DNA from: Hahella sp018986435
GTDB taxonomy: Bacteria; Pseudomonadota; Gammaproteobacteria; Pseudomonadales; Oleiphilaceae
Direction: 5' to 3'
Assembly (NCBI RefSeq): GCF_050749805.1
Contig: NZ_CP192738.1
Location: 4,712,001 to 4,776,000 of the forward strand
Length of the DNA: 64,000 nt
Positions within the stretch are counted from its first letter, which is position 1. Each line of letters starts with the position of its first letter. The position numbers and the translations under genes were made by a program. The notes under the pieces were generated by a model, which saw only the letters and a program-made list of their open reading frames with translations, searched no databases and was not told the origin of the DNA. This document shows, piece after piece, positions 34,651 to 43,600 of this stretch.

Positions 34651-37600
34651 ATTACGCCGAGAGATCCGCAAATCACGGAACTCCCCCTGTCCTATGCGCA
34701 ACAGCGCTTATGGTTTATTGACCACATGGAAGGCGGCAGCGCGCACTACAATATGCCCGGCGCGTTCATACTAGAAGGTCGCTTGAATATAAGCGCATTA
34801 AACCATGCTTTATCCACAATCATTGAACGACACGAGAGTCTGCGCACCTGTTTCACAACAGTTGATGGCCGGGCCCATCAGTACGTACTGCCGCCCCCTA
34901 ATAACTGGGGTGTTGAAGTGGCGGACCTACGCAAAATGGAAGGCGAAGCATTAAACCAAACTATTCAGCAAGTCCAACAAGCCGAAGCCTCAAAACCTTT
35001 TGATTTAAGCCGAGACTATCTGCTGCGCGGACGTTTGCTACAGCTTGCCGATCAGCGCGCCTTGTTACTGCTGACCATGCATCATGTCGCTTCCGATGGC
35101 TGGTCAATCGGCGTATTGATTCGTGAGCTGAACGCCTTATATACGGCCTTCACCCAAGGGCAATCTAACCCCCTTCCCCCGTTAGCTATCCAATATGCGG
35201 ACTACGCCCTGTGGCAACGGGAGTATTTGCAAGGCGAGCTGCTGGAGCAGCAAGTGGCGTACTGGCGTCAGCAACTGCAAGGACTGCCGGATGTACATCA
35301 GTTGCCCTTGGACCACCCGCGCCCGTCAGCGCAGACCTTTGACGGGGCCGCTTATCACTGCGTCATCGACAACACCCTTAGTGACGCATTCAACCGCTAT
35401 TGCGTCAGTCGCGGGGCCACGCTGTTTATGGGGTTGCATGCGGCGTTTTCCGTGTTGTTGAGCCGCTACAGCGGCGAAACGGATATTGTGGTCGGCTCCC
35501 CTGTCGCCAATCGCGAGCAAGGAGAAGTCGCGTCACTCATCGGCTTCTTTGTGAATACGCTGGTTATGCGTGCGGATCTGTCTGAGAACCCGATCTTCGA
35601 CGCATTGCTCCAGCAGTGCAGGCAAACGGCGTTGGAGGCCTACGCCCATCAGCAGGTTCCCTTTGAGCAACTGGTTGAAGCGCTACAGCCCGCCCGCCAT
35701 CTCAGCCATCCCCCGTTATTTCAAGTGATGCTCGCCTTGCAAAACAACCAGCAAGAGACCCTGTCCCTACCCGAACTGACCCTATCGATGCAAACGCCGG
35801 AGTTCACGATAGCCAAGTTTGACTTGACCTTGCATGTATCAGAAGAGGCAGAAGGGCTAAAACTGAGTTGGGAATACAACACCCAGCTGTTCGAAGCCGC
35901 AACCATTCAGCGCATGGCGAGCCATTTCCAGCAGCTACTCACGGAAATCGTCGCCAGACCGGACCAATCGATCAACACCTACTCCTTGCTTACCCAGCAG
36001 GAAACCCAGCAACTGCTCATCGACTGGAACCAGACCTCCGCGCCCTACCCAGCCGAGCAATGCATCCATGAGCTGTTTGAAGCCCAGGCGGCGAAGTCCC
36101 CGAACGCCGTGGCGGTGGTTTCTGAAGGCAACGAGTTGACCTATGGCGAACTCAACCGGCGCGCCAATCGGCTGGCTCATTACTTAATCGAACAAGGGGT
36201 GAAGTCCGACACGCTGGTGGGGCTTTGTGTAGAGCGCAGTCTGGATATGATTATCGGATTACTGGGTATCCTGAAAGCCGGCGGCGCTTATGTGCCTCTG
36301 GACCCAAGCTACCCTATGGAGCGACTGGGTTACATGATCGAAGACAGCGGCGTTGAGTTAGTCGTGACTCAAACAGCGCTAAAGAGATCCATTCCTCCTC
36401 TGGCGAACATATCCTCTATTTGCCTGAATGCAGAAGATCATCAGCAATTGCTCTCCCCATACTCCGATAAAAATATCGCTAAAGATCGTTTGCAACTGAC
36501 TTCGCAGCACTTGGCGTATGTGATTTACACCTCGGGTTCGACAGGAAAACCAAAGGGGGCATGTCTTGCACATCAAGGGCTGGTTAATTTGGCTCTGGCT
36601 CAACAATCCTTGTTTGACGTCACCGCGTCCAGCCGGCTATTACAATTTGCTTCGCTTAGTTTTGACGCCGCCACCTGGGAATGGGTTACAGCCCTGACTT
36701 CTGGGGCAAGCTTATACATATTCCCTCAATCTACCATACAGTCTGGAGAGCTGCTTTCCAAAAGCGTAGCCCAACATCAACTCACGCACGCACTGCTGCC
36801 TCCTCCTCTTTTACCTGTCTTGAATGTTACTGATTGGACCAGCGTCAAAAACCTAATCATAGGCGGCGATGCTTGTTCGGCCTCACTTGCAGGACACTGG
36901 TCAAAAGAGCGGACTTTATTTAATGCTTACGGGCCGACGGAATCTACTGTGTACTGCTCACTGTATCGTTATATAAACGAGAGGAGCTCACTGCCAATCG
37001 GTTCCCCCATTGCGAATACCCAACTCTATGTATTATCTCCGACCCAATCACTACAACCCATTGGCGTAGCTGGCGAACTCCATATTGGCGGCGCAGGTCT
37101 CGCCCGCGGTTACTTAAATCGCCCCGACCTTACCGCAGAGAAGTTCATTCCGAACCCTTTCAGCGACGTTCCTCATGATCGCCTGTATCGCACCGGGGAT
37201 CTGGTGCGTTGGCTGCCGGATGGAAACCTGGAATTCCTCGGCCGGATCGATCATCAGGTCAAGATCCGCGGCTTCCGCATTGAGCTTGGGGAAATCGAAG
37301 CGGTTTTACTGCAGCATGAGGCAGTCCAGGAGTCCGTTGTGGTTGCCCGCGAGGAACAGGGCGATAAACGTCTGGTGGCGTACGTCGTGGCAGTCGCCGA
37401 TGAGACAACGGCGACTGCCACGATTGAGGATCTAAGGCGGATCATAAAACAGCAATTGCCGGATTATATGACGCCCTCGGCGTTTGTAATCCTGGACTCA
37501 ATGCCGCTAACGCCCAATGGCAAAGTCGATCGCAACGCCCTGCCAGCCCCGGACTATACGCCTCAGGTTGACTACATTGCGCCAACGTCGCCGATTGAGA

Positions 37601-40600
37601 CGCTGCTTTGCGCGATCTGGCGAGAAGTGCTGGGCCTTGAACAGGTGAGCGTCGGGGCGAACTTCTTTACCGTTGGCGGGGATTCCATAAAGGCCATGCA
37701 AGTGGCTTCCAGAGCGCAAAGAGCGGGCCTGGCGTTAACCACCCGCCAGCTGTTTACGCACCAGACTATTGCTGAGCTCGCCCTGCAGGTGACGGCCAAA
37801 GCCGGATCCGATGCGCCTCAGGAAGACAGCGCAGGAACGCAGACCTTATTACCCATACAACAACACTTCCTGGCAACCCAGCCCATGGGCGCGCATCATT
37901 TTAACCAGGCCGTTCGCGTACCCTTGCCCGCTGGCGTGACGGAAGAGGCCTTGCGTCATGCTCTGGCGGCGATAGTGGCGCGTCATGACGTCTTGCGTCT
38001 GGCTTTCCAACAGCAGACCTCGCACTGGCGCGCCAGTTATCTGTCCCTCGCCCCCGCAGCAATAGCGGATACGATACATCGTCTGAACCTACCACCCATG
38101 GCGGCGGAGGACGCCCGGCGGCGGCTGATCGCCGAGAAGGCGAACCCGTTACAAGCCAGTTTTGATCTGGCGCAACCGCCGCTAAGCCGCTGGCTGTGGA
38201 TTTACGATGAGGCCACAGCCGCCAGTGAACTCATTTGGATCATGCATCACTTGATTGTGGACGGCGTGTCATGGCGGGTCTTGCTCCAGGACTTGCAACA
38301 GGCGCTTGAGCAATACGCCGCCTCCGCAACGATTACCTTGCAACCCAAAACCAGCAGTTACCAAGCCTGGGCCGAACAACTGGAGGCGTACAGCGAGACA
38401 TCCGCCTGCCGGCAAACCGCCAGTTACTGGAGACAGACGCTAAGCCTGCCCGCGCCGGACTTACCGGCCCAGCCCTTGTCGTCGACCGATAGCCTGGACT
38501 ACCAGCGGACGGCTTATCACTCGCTGCAGCTCAGCGAGACCTTGACTCAACAGCTGCTGCAGCAAAGCAATGCCTGTTATCACACCCAGATCAACGACCT
38601 GTTATTGACCGCTTTATTATTGGCCGTCACCGACTGGACCGGCGGCGACAGTTTACGCGTTGATCTGGAAGGTCACGGTCGCGAGGCGCTGTTTGAAGAC
38701 ACTAATCTGAGTGAAACCGTCGGCTGGTTCACTTCTGTTTTCCCGGTGCATTTACGCAAGGCGACCAGCGCATCCGCAGACTCAACAGACTCAACAGACT
38801 CAACAAACTCAACAAACTCAACAAACTCAACAAACTCAACAAACTCAACAAACTCTGCTGAGATAGGCGAACACATTAAAGCGGTGAAGGAACAGCTGCG
38901 ACAGATACCGAACAAGGGCATTGATTATGGCGTGTTGCAACGCTTTCAAGCAGACGCCTTGCCCGAGCATCGGCCCTCTGCCGTGGTCTTCAATTATTTA
39001 GGTCAGTTTGATCAAGCCAACGCACTTCAGCTGTCCATCACTGACACTGGGGAAAGCGTTGGTCCCCAACTGCAACGCGAGCACCTCCTGGGCTTCAATT
39101 GCCTGGCGACTTCCGGACAATGGCGACTCACTTTGGACTATCACTCCAGCCAATTCGCCGCTGAGCACATCGCCGAACTGGCGGACCGCTATCGCTTTTA
39201 CTTAACCGAGATCATTCGCCATTGCGCCCACTCCGCAGGGAGCCACACGCCTTCTGACTTCCCTCTGGTTAAATTGTCTCAACGCCAGCTCGACCGCCTA
39301 CAGCAGGACTACCCTGCATTAGAGGATCTCTACCCCAGCACGCCGATGCAGCAAGGGATGTTGTTCCACAGCGAGTTAGGCGGAGACACCGGGGTGTATA
39401 TGACCCGGCTGGGCATCATGCTGCGCCGGCTTGACCCGCTCCTGTTTCAACAGTGCTGGCGGAGCCTGATAGCGCGCCACGCCATCCTGCGAACCGCCTT
39501 TACATCAATAGACGGGCAGGAACCGCTACAGCTTGTTCAATCCCAGGCGGAGGCGCCTTGGCGGCGGCTGGACTGGCGTCCGTTAAGTGAGCTGGAGCAA
39601 CAGGCGAACCTGCAGGCATTACTGGAAGAGGCTCCCCACTATGACCTACTGCGGGCGCCGCTCATGGATTTTACCCTGGCGCAAACGAGCGACTCCGATT
39701 ATTGGTTTATCTGGCGTCACCATCATGCTTTGCTGGACGGCTGGTGTTTACCGATACTGTTTAAAGAGCTGCTTACCCTTTATCAACTCGGAGAAAATCA
39801 ACAGTCCCTCTCGTTACCCACTGTCGCGCCTTACCGAGAATATATCGCTTGGTTGCAACGACAAAGTCCCGCGCAAGCGGAAGACTATTGGCGCGCCTAC
39901 TTAGCCGGATTTAACGCGCCAACGGCGCTGCCCGGCGCCCGTTCGTCGATCGCCACTGAGGATACACAGCCGCAACAGGAAGCAGGCCTGACTCTCTCCG
40001 CAACGCTCACCACGCAGCTTCAGCACCTGGCCCAGAGCCAGCAGGTGACGCTCAATAGCGTCGTGCAAGCCGCATGGGGCCTGTTGCTCAGCCGCTACAG
40101 CGGCGAGCAGGATGTGGTGTTTGGCGGCACGCGCTCAGGACGCCCGGAGGCGCTTCCCGGCGCAGAGCAGATGATGGGGCTGTTTATCAACAGCGTCCCC
40201 ATGCGGCTGCAGCTGACGGATAACCTCTCTATCGCCGACTGCCTGCAACAATTACATAAGGCCCAAGCCACACACGACCAGTACAGCTATGCGCCTTTAG
40301 TAGATATTCAACGTTGCAGCGAGGTCGGCGGCGGCCTTCATTTATTCGAATCACTGCTTGTATTTGAAAACTACCCGCTGGACGCCTCATTAATAGAATC
40401 CGCGTCGTCTCCAGATCAATTCGCCGTAGGACAGGTCGTCGCCAAAGAGCCGACGAACTACTCCTTGACCTTATCTATAGTTCCCGGGGACCGGCTGCAC
40501 TTTAAATTGCAGTATCAACCACAGCGCTTCACGAAGGACAGCGTTCGTCGGCTGCTCGCGCATTTACAACAACTTCTCATCGCCATGACTCACACCGAGA

Positions 40601-43600
40601 CCTCCGCGGCGATGAGCGAATTGAATATGCTAACCAAGCAAGAAACACAAAAGCTGCTCATTGACTGGAATCAGACCGCCGCCCCCTTCCCGGCCGAGCA
40701 ATGCATCCATGAGCTGTTTGAAGCCCAGGCTGCGAAATCTCCGAACGCGGTGGCTGTAATGTTTAATGACGACGCGTTGACCTATGACGAACTCAACCGA
40801 CGCGCCAATCAGCTGGCCCATTACTTGATCGAACAAGGGGTGAAGTCCGACGCGCTGGTGGGGCTCTGTATGGAGCGGAGCCTGGACATGATCATTGGAT
40901 TACTGGGTATCCTGAAAGCCGGCGGGGCTTACGTGCCGCTAGACCCAAGCTACCCTATGGAGCGACTGGGTTATATGATCGAAGACAGCGGCGTTGAGTT
41001 AGTCGTAACTCAGCAGGCGTTAAAAGATTCCTTTTCCCCTCTGGCGAGCAGGATCTCTATTTTCCTGGATGCGGAAGACCATCAGCAATTGCTCTCCCTA
41101 TACTCCGATAAAAATATCGCTAAAGATCGTTTGCAACTGACTTCGCAGCACTTGGCGTATGTGATTTACACCTCCGGGTCGACGGGTAAGCCGAAGGGCG
41201 TTTTACTTGCACATCAAGGACTGGTTAATTTGGCGCTGGCTCAGCAATCCTTGTTTGAGGTTGCCACGTCCAGCCGGGTATTACAGTTCGCTTCGCTTAG
41301 TTTCGACGCCGCCACCTGGGAATGGGTTACAGCCCTGACTTCTGGGGCAAGCTTATACATATTCCCTCAATCTACCATACAGTCTGGAGAGCTGCTTTCC
41401 AAAAGCGTAGCCCAACATCAACTCACGCACGCACTGCTGCCTCCTCCTCTTTTACCTGCCTTGAATGTTACCGATTGGACCAGCGTTAAAAACCTAATCA
41501 TAGGCGGCGATGCTTGTTCGACCTCACTTGCAGAACACTGGTCAAAAGAGCGGACTTTATTTAATGCTTACGGGCCGACGGAATCTACTGTGTACTGCTC
41601 ACTGTATCGTTATATAAACGAAAGGAGCTCACTGCCAATCGGTTCTCCCATTGCGAATACCCAACTCTATGTATTATCGCCGACCCAGTCACTACAACCC
41701 ATTGGCGTAGCTGGCGAACTCCATATTGGCGGCGCGGGTCTCGCTCGCGGTTACTTATATCGCCCCGACCTTACCGCAGAGAAGTTCATTCCGAACCCTT
41801 TCAGCGACGATCCTCATGATCGCCTGTATCGCACTGGGGATCTGGTGCGCTGGCTGCCGGATGGAAACCTGGAATTCCTCGGCCGGATCGATCATCAGGT
41901 CAAGATCCGCGGCTTCCGCATTGAGCTTGGGGAAATCGAAGCGGTTTTACTGCAGCATGAGGCGGTCCAGGAGGCCGTTGTGGTTGCCCGCGAGGAACAG
42001 GGCGATAAACGTCTGGTGGCGTATGTAATCACCGAGACTGGCAGTAGCTTGGCTGAAGAGCAATTATCCCGTGAATTAAGACGCACCATTACGCAACAAT
42101 TGCCTGACTACATGACGCCCTCGGCGTTTGTAATTCTGGACTCAATGCCGCTAACGCCTAACGGCAAAGTCGATCGCAACGCCCTGCCAGCCCCGGACTA
42201 CGCCGCTTCGGCGGATGAGTTTGTGGCGCCGGTTACCACCACGGAATGCAAACTAGCTGACATCTGGCGATCACTGCTGCAGATCGACCGCCCTATCAGC
42301 GCCAACGCCAACTTTTTTGAGTCGGGGGGACACTCCCTATTAGCTATTCGCCTGGTCGCTCTCATTCGGGAGGTTTTTTCTGTGGGAGTGACGGTCAAGG
42401 ACTTGTTCAACACACCGCATCTGTCTGAGATCGCCGCATTAATTGAGCAAAGCGTTCCAACCGCACCCAAAGCGCCCGCCATTACGCCGAGAGATCCGCA
42501 AATCACGGAACTCCCCCTGTCCTATGCGCAACAGCGCTTATGGTTTATTGAGCACATGGAAGGCGGCAGCGCCCACTACAATATGCCCGGCGCGTTCATG
42601 CTGGAAGGTCGCTTGAATATAAGCGCATTAAACCATGCTTTATCCACAATCATTGAACGACACGAGAGTCTGCGCACCTGTTTCACAACAGTTGATGGCC
42701 GGGCCCATCAGTATGTGCTGCCGCCTCCCGCAGAATGGGCTCTTGAGGTAGTAGACCTGCGCGCCTTGAATGCCGCTGAATTACAAGAAGCCACTCAGCA
42801 ACGCCAGCTAACCGAAGCCGCGACACCCTTCGATTTAAGCCGAGACTATCTGCTGCGCGGGCAGTTACTACAGCTTGCCGATCAGCGCGCCTTGTTACTG
42901 CTGACCATGCATCATGTCGCTTCCGATGGCTGGTCAATCGGCGTCTTGGTCCGTGAGCTGAACGCCTTGTATGCAGCTTTCGTTCAGGGCCAATCCAATC
43001 CCCTGCCCCCGTTAGCTATCCAATATGCGGACTACGCCCTGTGGCAACGGGAGTATTTGCAAGGCGAGCTGCTGGAGCAGCAAGTGGCGTACTGGCGTCA
43101 GCAACTGCAAGGACTGCCGGATGTACATCAGTTGCCCTTGGACCACCCGCGCCCGTCAGCGCAGACCTTTGACGGGGCCGCTTATCACTGCGTCATCGAC
43201 AACACCCTTAGTGACGCATTCAACCGCTATTGCGTCAGTCGCGGGGCCACGCTGTTTATGGGGTTGCATGCGGCGTTTTCCGTGTTGTTGAGCCGCTACA
43301 GCGGCGAAACGGATATTGTGGTCGGCTCCCCTGTCGCCAATCGCGAGCAAGGAGAAGTCGCGTCACTCATCGGCTTCTTTGTGAATACGCTGGTTATGCG
43401 TGCGGATCTGTCTGAGAACCCGATCTTCGACGCATTGCTCCAGCAGTGCAGGCAAACGGCGTTGGAGGCCTACGCCCATCAGCAGGTTCCCTTTGAGCAA
43501 CTGGTTGAAGCGCTACAGCCCGCCCGCCATCTCAGCCATCCCCCGTTATTTCAAGTGATGCTCGCCTTGCAAAACAACCAGCAAGAGACCCTGTCCCTAC

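Larger units (their letters stand above)
34675..39240 (+). other. NRPS module 2 (C, A hydrophobic, T, E)
   Basis: The C domain is of the LCL type (SYAQQRLWFIDHMEGG, HHVASDGWSIGVL). The A pocket reads D-A-W-L-I-G-A-V-Y-K: hydrophobic, perhaps leucine-like, and I know no exact match. The carrier domain has GGDSIKAMQ, the form usual before an epimerase. The E domain follows (HHLIVDGVSWRVLLQDL, SETVGWFTSVFPVHL), so this residue should be made D. A 9-bp microsatellite interrupts the E domain. Confidence 0.75.

Noticed and set aside
38779..38856. Tandem repeat as a possible CRISPR array
   Set aside because: Units are 9 bp, contiguous, without spacers and in frame inside a coding domain. It is a microsatellite.
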